From NCBI RefSeq assembly GCF_035653575.1, contig NZ_DASRBQ010000056.1, forward strand, positions 105,132-169,131: a stretch of 64,000 bases of DNA, in the 5' to 3' direction. This document shows positions 32,062 to 41,131 of the stretch, piece after piece. Every line of letters begins with the position of its first letter. The first letter of the stretch is position 1. The notes under the pieces are model-generated. The model searched no databases, was not told the origin of the DNA, and saw only the letters and a list, made by a program, of their open reading frames with translations. The translations under genes were made by a program, and so were the position numbers. This stretch comes from Actinocrinis sp035653575 (GTDB lineage Bacteria; Actinomycetota; Actinomycetes; Streptomycetales; Catenulisporaceae).

Positions 32062-33291
32062 ATGGCCGCCGTGTCGAAAGCCCTCCTCCAGCGCGGTCGC
32101 CGGCACTGGCTCGTCGCCGCGGCGGCCCTCGCCGTCACACTAGGCGCCGGCGCCGCGGGCGAGTTCGGGCTGACCGCCAACTCCAGCCTCAAGCCGGCCA
32201 CCGGGGCGTCCGGCACTGCGCCCGGCACGCCGACCGGCAGCGGAGCGACGGGCGCGCCGCTGGCCGCCGGCGCGCATCCGATGAAGTTCGGGCTCGACTA
32301 CGGCTCGACGCTGATGAACGAGAGCCCGAGCGCCGTCAGGACCAGTCTTCAGGACGCCGTGACGGAGGGCACCAAGTGGATCCGCGTGGACCTTCCGTGG
32401 GAGACGATTCAGCCGAACAACGCCCAGACATATAAGTGGGGCAAGTTCGACGTCGTCGCGGACACGGCGCAGTCGCTCGGCCTGAAGATCGACGCGATCC
32501 TCGACGCCACCGCGTACTGGGACACCACCGCGGCCTGTAAGAGGGGCAGCCACGACACCACCATCTGCCCACCGTCCAGCAACACCGACTTCGCGAAGTT
32601 CGCCACGGCGGCCGTGCGACGCTACAAGGCCCGCGGCGTCGGCGCCTGGGAGATCTGGAACGAACCGAACATCGCCGGCAACTGGTGGCCTACACCGAAC
32701 GCGGCCGCCTACGCGCAGATGCTCACCACCGTGTCGAGTGCCATCCGCGGCGCGGACCCCGGCGCTCTCATTCTCATGGGAGGCCTCGCGGCCGTGCCGG
32801 ACGACCCGGCGACGGGCTATGAGTCGCAGAACAGGTTCCTCAGCGGCGTGGTCGGTATCGGCGGAAGCCTGGCGAACGTGAACGCCATCAGCTACCACCC
32901 GTTCTCGGCGCCGACCCCGCCGAGCCTGGCCGGCGACTTCGCGGACATCTCCGGCAGCCCGGACAACCTGCTGCGCATTCTGCAGACCAGCGGCAATCCG
33001 AAGGTGCAGATCTGGATCACGGAGTCCGGCGACACCGAGTACGACGGCGCCCTGCTGCCGTTCGGGACCAAGGCCACGGCGGCTCAACTGCAGGGCCAGG
33101 CCGCCTACGCCACCGACCTGATCAAAACGGTCTCCACCAACCCGAACGTGGCGGCCGACTTCTGGTTCGCCGACCAGGACATCCTGCCGGCGCATCTGTA
33201 CTGGGGGCTGCGGGACGAGACTGGCAAGGCCCGGCCGGTGTTCAACACGCTCAAGGCGGCCATCGCGGCCTGCGGGTGCAGTGTCAGCTGA
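32062..33291 (+). CDS. Secreted GH39/GH5-like glycoside hydrolase
   Basis: Predicted exported clan GH-A hydrolase of 409 aa. The N terminus has basic residues and a hydrophobic segment (HWLVAAAALAVTLGAGAAG, residues 15-33), acting as a signal peptide or anchor. A Ser/Thr/Gly/Pro linker (about 40-70) and a (beta/alpha)8 domain follow. The acid/base Glu lies in AWEIWNEPN (E201) and the probable nucleophile in IWITESG (E321). Two cysteines, C159 and C169, are shared with the paralogue at 45928. It opens the plus-strand end of the polysaccharide island and overlaps the next glycosyltransferase frame. By analogy with PslG, it may trim the glycan made by the neighbours; the true substrate is unknown. 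Confidence 0.82.
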   Translation: MAAVSKALLQRGRRHWLVAAAALAVTLGAGAAGEFGLTANSSLKPATGASGTAPGTPTGSGATGAPLAAGAHPMKFGLDYGSTLMNESPSAVRTSLQDAVTEGTKWIRVDLPWETIQPNNAQTYKWGKFDVVADTAQSLGLKIDAILDATAYWDTTAACKRGSHDTTICPPSSNTDFAKFATAAVRRYKARGVGAWEIWNEPNIAGNWWPTPNAAAYAQMLTTVSSAIRGADPGALILMGGLAAVPDDPATGYESQNRFLSGVVGIGGSLANVNAISYHPFSAPTPPSLAGDFADISGSPDNLLRILQTSGNPKVQIWITESGDTEYDGALLPFGTKATAAQLQGQAAYATDLIKTVSTNPNVAADFWFADQDILPAHLYWGLRDETGKARPVFNTLKAAIAACGCSVS

Positions 33292-33316
33292 TGCGGCTAC
33301 GGTTCAGGCGGTTCAC

Positions 33317-34468
33317 GTGACGACGACGGTCGCCCTGGTCACGCCCCACTATCCGCCCAGGATCGGCGGCGTGGAGCGCTATGTAGCACGACTCGCCGAG
33401 GCGTTGGCGGCTGATGCGGACTTCGAGCCGGTGGTGATCACCACCCGGCACCGCGGGAAGCGGACACAGGTCGCCTTGGAGAACGGCGTCCGCGTCATTC
33501 GGCTCGGCGTCTGGGTGCGCGTATCTAACACTCCGCTGAGCCCGTTGTGGCCGTTCCAGGTGCGGCGGTGGCTGCGGCGAACCGGCGCCGCGGTCGTGAA
33601 CGCGCACGCGCCGGTGCCCGGCCTTGGCGATGTCGCGGTGTTCGTGAGCGGCGAACGGCCGGTGGCGTTCACCTACCACGCCGGCACCATGCATAAGGGC
33701 GCCACCGGTTCCGGTCTGGCCAACCGGGTCATCGCGGTTTACGAGCGCCGGGTGCTCCCCCGCGTCTTCGCGCGCTGCGATGTCCCGGTGCCGGCCGGTC
33801 CCACCTCGCTCGCCGCCGGGCTGCCCGGGGCGCGGATGATCGTCCCCGGTGTCGACGTCGAGCGGTTCACCCCCGGCCCCGCCGACGCGCGGCGCCGCGA
33901 GCTGATTTATGTCGGCCGGATGGATCGCACCTCCGCGTGGAAGGGCGTCGACGTGCTGGTCGAGGCGTTCGCCTCGCTGACGGACCTGCCAGATCTTCGC
34001 CTGAAGCTGGTGGGCTCGGGCGACGCGGTCGCGGATCACCTCGCGCTGGCGCAACGGCTCGGGGTGCGCGAACGGGTCGAGGCGACCGGAGCGCTGGCCG
34101 GAGAGGAACTCGTGCGCGCGGTGCAGGGCGCGGCAGTGCTGGTGCTGCCCTCGCTGACTGATGCCGAGCTGACCGGGATGGTCCTCATGGAGGCGATGGC
34201 CTGCGCGACCCCGGTGGTGGCCTCGGACGTCGGAAGCATCGGCTACGTCGTGAACGGCGAGGCAGGGCTCGTGGTCCCGCCTGGAGACGTTCCGGCGCTC
34301 GCCGCGGCCTGTCGCAAGATTCTGACGGATCCACCGCTCGCGGCGCAGTTCGGCGCGGCGGGTCGGGCGCGCGCCGAGGCGGTGTTCGCCTGGCCGCTGC
34401 AGATCGACCGCTACCGCGAGCTGTTCGCCGGGCTGGCCGAGGACCGGGAGCCGATCGCCCGCGCGTAG
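33317..34468 (+). CDS. Glycosyltransferase family 4
   Basis: GT-B fold sugar transferase of 383 aa acting at the cytoplasmic face. N-terminal signature VALVTPHYPPRIGGVERYVARLAEAL; donor-domain features ELIYVGRMDRTSAWKGVDVLVEAF and the EX7E motif in AELTGMVLMEAMACATPVVASDVG. I start at GTG 33317; a GTG at 33281 would overlap the hydrolase gene by 11 bp and add 12 residues. It is coupled to the upstream hydrolase. Its last 58 bp overlap the end of the convergent glycosyltransferase gene. Confidence 0.88.
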   Translation: MTTTVALVTPHYPPRIGGVERYVARLAEALAADADFEPVVITTRHRGKRTQVALENGVRVIRLGVWVRVSNTPLSPLWPFQVRRWLRRTGAAVVNAHAPVPGLGDVAVFVSGERPVAFTYHAGTMHKGATGSGLANRVIAVYERRVLPRVFARCDVPVPAGPTSLAAGLPGARMIVPGVDVERFTPGPADARRRELIYVGRMDRTSAWKGVDVLVEAFASLTDLPDLRLKLVGSGDAVADHLALAQRLGVRERVEATGALAGEELVRAVQGAAVLVLPSLTDAELTGMVLMEAMACATPVVASDVGSIGYVVNGEAGLVVPPGDVPALAAACRKILTDPPLAAQFGAAGRARAEAVFAWPLQIDRYRELFAGLAEDREPIARA

Positions 34469-35607
34469 TTCTCGTCGAGTTCCGCCACGACTGCCTCGAC
34501 GCTGAACCGCTGCGTGAAACTGCGGGCCGCCTCACCCAAGCGCTCAAGCGCCGGCTGGTCGCCGATCAGCGCGCTCATCGCGGCGGCCAGCGCGTCGACG
34601 TCCCCGGGGGCGACCAGGGCGCCCCGGCTCGCGTCGACCAGTTCGGGTAGGCCGCCGACGCTGGAGGCGATCACCGGCCGGGCGGCTGCGAAAGCGTCGA
34701 GGACTGCGCGCCCGAACACCTCGGGCCACAGCGAGGGCACGACGACAAACGAACTGAGCGCGATCTCCTTAGCCAGCGAAGCCTGGGACAGCCAGCCGAC
34801 AAAGCGGACGGCGCCTGCGGCCACCAGATCGCTCGCCGCCTGTTCGAGCTGTGCGCGCCGGGTCCCGTCACCCGCGATGACCAGCTGGGCGGAGGGGTGA
34901 TCGGCCAGCGTCTTGCGGAATGCGTCCAAGAGGCAGTGCACGCCTTTGACCTGTTCCAGGCGTCCGCTGTACAGAACTCGATACGCATCAGTGATCTGCG
35001 TTGGCTCGAAGCCTGGTTCGGTGCAATTGGGCACCACCCGAACCGGGATCGCACCGGCGTCCGGCGCGATCGTCTCCGCCATGAAGCGGCTGACGGCGAG
35101 GAATGCGCTGAGGTGCCGCCATTGCGCGCGGTATGCCGGGCGCTGGATCCAGCGCAGCCGCGCATAGCGCAGCCGATCCGCGCCGCTGAGGCCTTCAGGC
35201 CGCGTGGCCGTGGCGAGGTTCCACTTGAGCAGGCCCAGCGTCCAATCCTCCGGTCCGTGGGCGGACATGACCTGCGCGCGTCCCCGGCAGGCGGCGAGGA
35301 CCGACGGGCTGAATTCCCCGATCGTGTGGTGATGCACGACGTCCGGCTGGAACTGGCCGACGAGCTCACGCATCGCGCGGTACACAGCGCGGTTCCAGAA
35401 GTAGCCGAGCAGGCGGCCCGGCCCGCCGCTCGGTGCGGGCAGCAAGGCGTCCGCGAACAGCGGTTGATCGGATCCGGGTTCGAGCACATCGGTCGCCACG
35501 ACGCGAACCTGGTGGCCTCGCCGGGCCTGCTCGGCGGCGACGAGGCTGACGAACTTCTCCGCGCCGCCGGCGCAGAACCCGACGTTGACGGTGTGCACGA
35601 TGCGCAT
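34411..35607 (-). CDS. Glycosyltransferase family 4
   Basis: GT-B sugar transferase of 398 aa, last gene of the eight-gene minus-strand operon. MRIVHTVNVGFCAGGAEKFVSLVAAEQARRGHQVRVVATD is the acceptor-domain start; VLYSGRLEQVKGVHCLLDAF and PEVFGRAVLDAFAAARPVIASSVGGLPELV are in the donor domain. The second acid of the EX7E motif is Asp here (EVFGRAVLD), a tolerated but less common variant. It converges with and overlaps the plus-strand GT4. Confidence 0.88.
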   Translation of the reverse strand: MRIVHTVNVGFCAGGAEKFVSLVAAEQARRGHQVRVVATDVLEPGSDQPLFADALLPAPSGGPGRLLGYFWNRAVYRAMRELVGQFQPDVVHHHTIGEFSPSVLAACRGRAQVMSAHGPEDWTLGLLKWNLATATRPEGLSGADRLRYARLRWIQRPAYRAQWRHLSAFLAVSRFMAETIAPDAGAIPVRVVPNCTEPGFEPTQITDAYRVLYSGRLEQVKGVHCLLDAFRKTLADHPSAQLVIAGDGTRRAQLEQAASDLVAAGAVRFVGWLSQASLAKEIALSSFVVVPSLWPEVFGRAVLDAFAAARPVIASSVGGLPELVDASRGALVAPGDVDALAAAMSALIGDQPALERLGEAARSFTQRFSVEAVVAELDENYARAIGSRSSASPANSSR

Positions 35608-35630
35608 TCCGGTTCAACCGCTCCCTTGAC

Positions 35631-37151
35631 CTACCAGCTCGATCCGGATCGCTCGTCTGCGCTGGGCACGGCGATCGGCGGACGTACCGCCATATCGCCA
35701 CCCAGGAGCAGCCGTGTCCCCGGCCGGGTGCCGACCGCGGTCGCGACTGCGCCCGTGTCCTGCGCCGTGGTCGCCGACCGCGCGGCACGCGCGCCGCTTA
35801 TCCGGCGGGTGTCCGCCGTGACCCACGGAAGCACGAGCGGCACGGTGTCCTCGAACACGCCGAAGGACTCCGCCTCGCGCGTGTCTACGCCGTCCGCTGC
35901 GGGACTGGCCGCGGACTGTGCGCCGCCCCACGGCACATAGGCGAGGGCGACGAGCCCACAGATGAGGTTTCCGCAGACCCAGGCCGCGCCGACCCAGAGC
36001 AGGCCGCGCGAGGCCAGGGCCGCGGCCATGCCGATCGAGACGACCGCGAAGAACAGGTTGCTGACCACGAACGGGCGCATGCGGCCGACGACCCGCAGGG
36101 CGTTGCTGCTCCAGTTGTTCAGGGCGACCGCGAGCGCACCGGCGGCGAGCAGCGTCAGAAGGCCCCGGGCGTGGTCGGCGTACGCCTGTCCGAACAGGCC
36201 CAGGATCAGGTCGGCACCGAGGATGACCACGACGACGGCGGGAATCAGCACGGCCACGTTGAGGCGAGCGGAGCGCTTGAGGCATTCGCCCAGCAGCGAG
36301 ATATCGTGCGACGCCTCGGAGAAGGTGGCGTCCCCGATCGAGTGGGACACGGTGTACAGCATGTTCGCGATCTGGAAAGCCATGAAGTAGTACGCCTCGG
36401 CCCCGCTGCCGAGCCGCTGGAGCGCGAGCAGCGGCAAGACCAGTTGCGGCAGCAGGTTGAGCAGCGACGAGCCGTAGCTGGCCAGCGAGTAGCGCGCGTG
36501 CTCACGCAGCCGGGTGCCGCCGAAGCCGAAATCGGGTCGGAAGCCGAGCCGCACCCACATGGCGATGAGCGAGGCCAGCACGGCCGCGGCGAAGCCGACC
36601 CCGGTGGACGCGACGATCCCCGCCGCGCCGAGGGACACCAGGAAGATCGGCATCGCCAGCTTGGACAGGCTCTGCACGAAGCCGTCGACGAGCAGGTTGT
36701 ACTGCGGCAGCCGCGCCGCCATGAACACCGAGTCGGTCAGCAGGTTGACCGCGGCGAAGGCGCAGAACGCGACGAAGCACAGCGCATACCACGGGTTTTC
36801 CCGGATGAACAGCAGCTTCGGGCTGATCCAGGGCAGCAGCAGCAGGAAGGCGCCGCCGAGCGCCCAGCCGCCGCCGCCCGAGATCAGCAGGCTGAGCGTG
36901 ACCTGCCGGTTGCGGGCCCGGCCGGCGGCCTGATGGCGGATCAGCACGGAGTTGAATCCGAACAGCGACAGGTAGGAGATCAGCGAGATGGTGTTGATCA
37001 GCGAGGTGGCAAGGCCGACGCGCTCGGGGCTGTACTCCCGGCCGACCAGGATCCAGAAGCAATAGCCGAGCGCCGCGGTGACCCCGGTCGAGGCCATGAG
37101 GAACAGTGAGTTCTCGGTGATCTGCAACGAGGCGCGTGAGTGCCTAGACAT
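35631..37151 (-). CDS. Wzx/MATE-like polysaccharide flippase
   Basis: Multi-spanning membrane protein of 506 aa with about 12-14 hydrophobic segments, starting SLQITENSLFLMASTGVTAALGYCFWILVGREYSPERVGLATSLINTISLISYLSLFGFNSVLIRH. This opening, with a Tyr/Pro and the loop before helix 2, is typical of the polysaccharide-export branch of the MATE/Wzx superfamily. It probably flips lipid-linked sugar units across the membrane. The ATG at 37151 overlaps the upstream gene by 8 bp. The C-terminal 80 residues are hydrophilic. Confidence 0.86.
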   Translation of the reverse strand: MSRHSRASLQITENSLFLMASTGVTAALGYCFWILVGREYSPERVGLATSLINTISLISYLSLFGFNSVLIRHQAAGRARNRQVTLSLLISGGGGWALGGAFLLLLPWISPKLLFIRENPWYALCFVAFCAFAAVNLLTDSVFMAARLPQYNLLVDGFVQSLSKLAMPIFLVSLGAAGIVASTGVGFAAAVLASLIAMWVRLGFRPDFGFGGTRLREHARYSLASYGSSLLNLLPQLVLPLLALQRLGSGAEAYYFMAFQIANMLYTVSHSIGDATFSEASHDISLLGECLKRSARLNVAVLIPAVVVVILGADLILGLFGQAYADHARGLLTLLAAGALAVALNNWSSNALRVVGRMRPFVVSNLFFAVVSIGMAAALASRGLLWVGAAWVCGNLICGLVALAYVPWGGAQSAASPAADGVDTREAESFGVFEDTVPLVLPWVTADTRRISGARAARSATTAQDTGAVATAVGTRPGTRLLLGGDMAVRPPIAVPSADERSGSSW

Positions 37152-37620
37152 GGCCGTCGCCTCGGGCGTGGTCGAGGGGCTGGGCACGGCGCACCAGGAA
37201 GAGCGCGACCGCGGAGGCCGCGTAGCTCGCCACCGCGGTGCCGCCTTCGCTCGGCCAGGGGAAGAAATGCGTTAACCGCTTGGACAGCGTCCACGGATGC
37301 GTCATCGAGTTGACACACAGATAGACCCAGACCAGCAGGCCGTATCCGGCCACCGCGTTGAGCACCGCGTGCCACAGGCCGCGCACCGGTTCGCTCCGGC
37401 GGATCCAGAGCCGTCCGGTCCGTGCCTGCAGCGTGATCGCCGCCAGCGCCGAGGCGGCGAAAGCGAGCGCGCCGAAGGTGTCGCGGCGCAGCGGCACGAG
37501 GTCTGCGACGTGTCTGCTGAGCTCTTGCGGGAAGGCGGCGGCGTAAGCGGCGATGTAGATCCAGCCGAGGAGGCCGTGGACCAGCGCGACTTCGGCGGCG
37601 GCGCGCATTCTGGGGTTCAC
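37144..37620 (-). CDS. Small four-helix membrane protein
   Basis: 158-aa protein with four predicted helices: VALVHGLLGWIYIAAYAAAF, TFGALAFAASALAAITLQA, AVLNAVAGYGLLVWVYLCVN and GGTAVASYAASAVALFLV. No family was recognised. The GTG at 37620 overlaps the upstream glycosyltransferase stop (GTGA); an ATG at 37608 is an alternative. Its place inside the operon suggests a role in glycan export or assembly. Confidence 0.75.
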   Translation of the reverse strand: MNPRMRAAAEVALVHGLLGWIYIAAYAAAFPQELSRHVADLVPLRRDTFGALAFAASALAAITLQARTGRLWIRRSEPVRGLWHAVLNAVAGYGLLVWVYLCVNSMTHPWTLSKRLTHFFPWPSEGGTAVASYAASAVALFLVRRAQPLDHARGDGHV

Positions 37621-38783
37621 GGCGAGCTCTCCGCGGCCGCGCGGTAGTGCTCGCGCAGCAGTTCCAGGTGCTCGCTCCAGGAGAAGTGCGCCTGCGCATA
37701 CGCTCGGGAGCACTCGCTCATCCGGTTGCGCACCTGCTCGTCGGCGATCGTCCGGCGGATCGCGGCGCCGACCGCCGCCGCATCGCGCGGCACCAGCGCC
37801 AGCGCGGCGTGTTCGATGCCGGGTGCCCGGTAGTCCGGCTCGTCGGTGGTGACCACCGGCAGCCCGCTGCTCATCGCCTCCTTCACCACGAGCGGGAACA
37901 CCTCGCCGGTCGTCGGCAGCACGAATACGTCGCAGGCACGGAAGAGTTCCGCCACCCGGTCCGGCTGCAGGGCACCGAGAACGTGCACGCCCGGAAGCCC
38001 GGAGAGCGCCGCCGCGTCTCCGGAGCCGACGACCACGAGGTCGAACTCGCCGGTGCGCGCGGCGAGCGCGATGTCTATGCCCTTCTTCGGCACGAGCCGG
38101 CCGACGAACAGCGCGAGCGGCCGGTCGAGCGGCAGGTTGTGCTCTTTCCGCAGCAGTTCCCGCTCGGCCTCGTCGCCCGCCGGCCGGTAGCGCTCCTGGT
38201 CCACGCCGTTGGCCAGGACGACGACCTTCTGCGGGCCGGCGCCAAGTCCCGCGACGAATCTGGCCACGTATTCGTTGATGACGAAGACTCTCCGGGCACG
38301 CCGGACGAGCAGGCGCCCCATCGTGCCGTACACGAGGTTCTGGATCGCGCGGACCAGGATGGAAGTGTGCTCGACCACGGCGACGTGCTGGCTGAGCACG
38401 AGCGGCCTGCCCGCGAGCCGAGCCGCGAGGCCGGCGCTCCACGAGCTGAGGTAGAAGCAGTCGTGTACGTGCACGATGTCCGCGCGGCGCGCGAGCCTGA
38501 CGGCCACGGCGAGCAGACGCGGGGAGAACACCGGGAACGGCACGCCGACGCGGTGCTCGAAGCCGTTCCATGCTCTGACACGCACCACGCGCACGCCGCC
38601 CTCGTCGCGGACGCTGCTGCGGTCGGCGCTGGTGAGCACGGTGACGTCATGACCGAGCGCGGCGAGGCGCTGCGCCTCGGCCTGCACCACGCTCTCGATC
38701 CCGCCGACGTGCGGCGCGTAGTAGTGGCAGACGAGCAGTATTCGTCCGGGGAAGGCAGGCGCGGCCAAGAGCTCGTCGGTCAA
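37617..38783 (-). CDS. Glycosyltransferase family 4
   Basis: GT-B sugar transferase of 388 aa. ILLVCHYYAPHVGGIESVVQAEAQRLAALGHDVTVLTS, LALFVGRLVPKKGIDIALAA and the EX7E motif GEVFPLVVKEAMSSGLPVVTTDEPD are clear. The start is a TTG at 38783 that overlaps the upstream stop (TTGA); no other in-frame start precedes the first beta strand at a fitting distance, so coupled initiation is likely. Confidence 0.88.
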   Translation of the reverse strand: MTDELLAAPAFPGRILLVCHYYAPHVGGIESVVQAEAQRLAALGHDVTVLTSADRSSVRDEGGVRVVRVRAWNGFEHRVGVPFPVFSPRLLAVAVRLARRADIVHVHDCFYLSSWSAGLAARLAGRPLVLSQHVAVVEHTSILVRAIQNLVYGTMGRLLVRRARRVFVINEYVARFVAGLGAGPQKVVVLANGVDQERYRPAGDEAERELLRKEHNLPLDRPLALFVGRLVPKKGIDIALAARTGEFDLVVVGSGDAAALSGLPGVHVLGALQPDRVAELFRACDVFVLPTTGEVFPLVVKEAMSSGLPVVTTDEPDYRAPGIEHAALALVPRDAAAVGAAIRRTIADEQVRNRMSECSRAYAQAHFSWSEHLELLREHYRAAAESSP

Positions 38784-41131
38784 TTGTTCATCTCCGCGCC
38801 GTAGATCTGCGCACCGTCGCTGGCGTAGATCTTGTTGTATTGCGTATCGAGCAGCTGATCCGGATACCGGTAGGTGACGATCTGCCCGTTGATCCGATTC
38901 GAGACCTCGTCCGAGCGGATCATGGTCGGGCCGACGAACACGTAGCTGCCCGGGCGCAGCCACTGCGGCAGGATGTCCGGCAGCACCGGGCCGGTGAAGG
39001 CGGTGCGCAGGTTGTCGGCGGCGAAGTAGTCCGCCTGGACCATCGGCTCGGTTCCGGTGCGCTGGCCCGTCGAGGTCACGAGGGCGTTGAGCCACTGAGC
39101 ACCGGCGAGCTGCGCCCGGGTCGGGTAGTGGATGTCGTAGTACTGTCCCTCGTTCGCCATCGACAGGATGCCGTAGTACCCGCCGGTCAACTGCGGGACC
39201 ACACCCGTCATGGTCGACGCGATCACGGCCACGACGGCGCCGACAGCCGGCCTCGACCAGCGTCTGAGCGCGCGGCAGATCCACACTAGGCCGGCCGCCA
39301 TGAACGGCCCGAGAAAGAACATGCCCTCCGCGAACGCGCGCAGCACGCCGTAGTCGATCGACAGCTGCGGCACCACGGTCAAGACGCCGAGCATGCCGAT
39401 CGCGCCGACCGCGAGCAGCACCTGATCCCTGGTCGGGGTGAACAGCCGGCGCCCGGCGAACCACACGCCGAGCAGCCCGACGACGATGAACAGCTCGTAC
39501 GCGCGATCGTCGATGCTGCGCGCGATCACGTTCGCGGTCGTCACGTTGATACTCGCGGACTGGATCCGCCGCCCCGCCGCGGTGAGCGGCTGGTATTGGG
39601 TACCCACGACCGGGGTCTGATATTGATCGACGAGTGAGAGCGGCCAGTACGCCGACTTGGCGCGGTCTGCCGCGGTGATGTCGACGGCGGACTGCTTGTA
39701 CCCGGCGAGCAGCTGCGCGTCGGATTGCTTTGCGGCGAGCAGGCCTGACGACGCATGGCCCTCTAGCTGCGAGATCGCGGACGACAAGGTGGATTGGACC
39801 TGGCTGTCGGTGTGGGTGACCGGCCCGGCCCAGATGAACGCGGCGGCTCCCGCGAACAGCACGAGCCACCAGGGCGCGAACAGACCGTGTCGCCGTCCGG
39901 TCACCCGTGCGGCGCGCCGCTGCCGGCTGCTGCGCCGTGCCGCGGTCGGACGCTCGCGCTCTGCGCCGCGTGCGGACCGCACGTTCGAGCGCAGTGTCGA
40001 CCAGAGCCGCAACGCTGCCTCGGCGGCCACCGCGATGAAGCAAATCATGACGATGATGTACGCGGTGGAGTAGTGCGAGACCACCGCACCGAGGGTGAGC
40101 GCGCCGAAAGCGATCCGCCGGCCCGGCAGCGGTCCCCGCTGATCCGTGATGAGCAGTACGGCGCAGCCGACCAGGAGGAACGCGATCTCCTGCCGGGACA
40201 TATACGGCAGGTCCGTGGAGAAGGTCGGGAAGATGATGAAGAAGATCGCGCTGAGCACTGCCAATCGGTGCGACGCGACGTTGCGCACGCCCCGGAACAG
40301 CAGCACCGGCGTCACCGCGAAGAGCAGCGGCTCGACGACCTTGAAGATGTCCACACCCGAGACCGCGGTCAGATGCGCGAAGGCGACTGGCAGCAGCGTC
40401 ACGCTCAGACAGGCGTAATAGGCGTTGCGAATTCCCCCGGGCTGCCAATGGCCGCTGGCCAGCACGTCGGAGAAATACGCGTATTCGGTCTGGATGTCGT
40501 GGCCGGTGATCAGCCACCCGCGCAGCGAGGTGAGCAGCAGGATTCCAGCCGCCGCGAAGTAGATGCCCAGCTCGATCGCTTCGATCGCGTAGCCGCTCCG
40601 GTACAGCAGCAGCAACAGGAACGCGACGATGACCACCATCGCGGTCATGCTCACGCCGGAGCCGAGGCCGTTATTCAGCCTGATCGGACCGGCCACGGAC
40701 AACACGAGCACGAGGGCACCGAGCGCCAGCACCGGGCCGAAGCCGCGGCGGTGCCACCAGTAGCGCTCCCGCGGCACCGGCTCGGCCTCCGGCGCGAACG
40801 CGCCGACGATGATCGCCGCGGCGGCGAGCGCGAGGGTGATCGGCACCAGTTCCAACGGACGGTGGTCGCCGAGCAGCGGCAGCGCCAGATCGAGGGCGAG
40901 CAGCACGAACAGGTCGTGCAGGATCGCGAAGCCGACGGCCAGCAGCGCGGCGCCGTCCGCGGTGGACACGACGCGCCGCGCAGTGCCGAAGTAGACGCAG
41001 GCCGGCGCACCGATCATCAGCCACAGCCCCGCGGCGTCCTGGACGATCCGCACGGCTGGAGCGAGCAGGATCACCAGGGCGCACACGGCGGTGGAGAGCA
41101 GCACTACTCGCCGACCGCGCAAGGCGGTCAT
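38780..41131 (-). CDS. Large polytopic membrane protein, DUF2206-like
   Basis: 783 aa with about 14-16 hydrophobic segments, resembling DUF2206 predicted membrane proteins. The lumenal-type motif ITGHDIQTEYAYF (residues 208-220) follows helix 7 or so and recalls the acidic motif of GT-C glycosyltransferases. A basic cytoplasmic loop (RSARGAERERPTAARRSSRQ, near 385-410) divides two membrane blocks, and about 130 extracytoplasmic residues close the protein. A GT-C or polymerase-like role in glycan assembly is an inference. ATGA and TTGA overlaps on both sides show tight coupling. Confidence 0.75.
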   Translation of the reverse strand: MTALRGRRVVLLSTAVCALVILLAPAVRIVQDAAGLWLMIGAPACVYFGTARRVVSTADGAALLAVGFAILHDLFVLLALDLALPLLGDHRPLELVPITLALAAAAIIVGAFAPEAEPVPRERYWWHRRGFGPVLALGALVLVLSVAGPIRLNNGLGSGVSMTAMVVIVAFLLLLLYRSGYAIEAIELGIYFAAAGILLLTSLRGWLITGHDIQTEYAYFSDVLASGHWQPGGIRNAYYACLSVTLLPVAFAHLTAVSGVDIFKVVEPLLFAVTPVLLFRGVRNVASHRLAVLSAIFFIIFPTFSTDLPYMSRQEIAFLLVGCAVLLITDQRGPLPGRRIAFGALTLGAVVSHYSTAYIIVMICFIAVAAEAALRLWSTLRSNVRSARGAERERPTAARRSSRQRRAARVTGRRHGLFAPWWLVLFAGAAAFIWAGPVTHTDSQVQSTLSSAISQLEGHASSGLLAAKQSDAQLLAGYKQSAVDITAADRAKSAYWPLSLVDQYQTPVVGTQYQPLTAAGRRIQSASINVTTANVIARSIDDRAYELFIVVGLLGVWFAGRRLFTPTRDQVLLAVGAIGMLGVLTVVPQLSIDYGVLRAFAEGMFFLGPFMAAGLVWICRALRRWSRPAVGAVVAVIASTMTGVVPQLTGGYYGILSMANEGQYYDIHYPTRAQLAGAQWLNALVTSTGQRTGTEPMVQADYFAADNLRTAFTGPVLPDILPQWLRPGSYVFVGPTMIRSDEVSNRINGQIVTYRYPDQLLDTQYNKIYASDGAQIYGAEMNN

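Noticed and set aside
37617..40517. A 966-residue minus-strand frame covering a glycosyltransferase and more
   Set aside because: The N-terminal two thirds run out of frame through the DUF2206-like gene and have no domain. The glycosyltransferase proper starts at the TTG at 38783.
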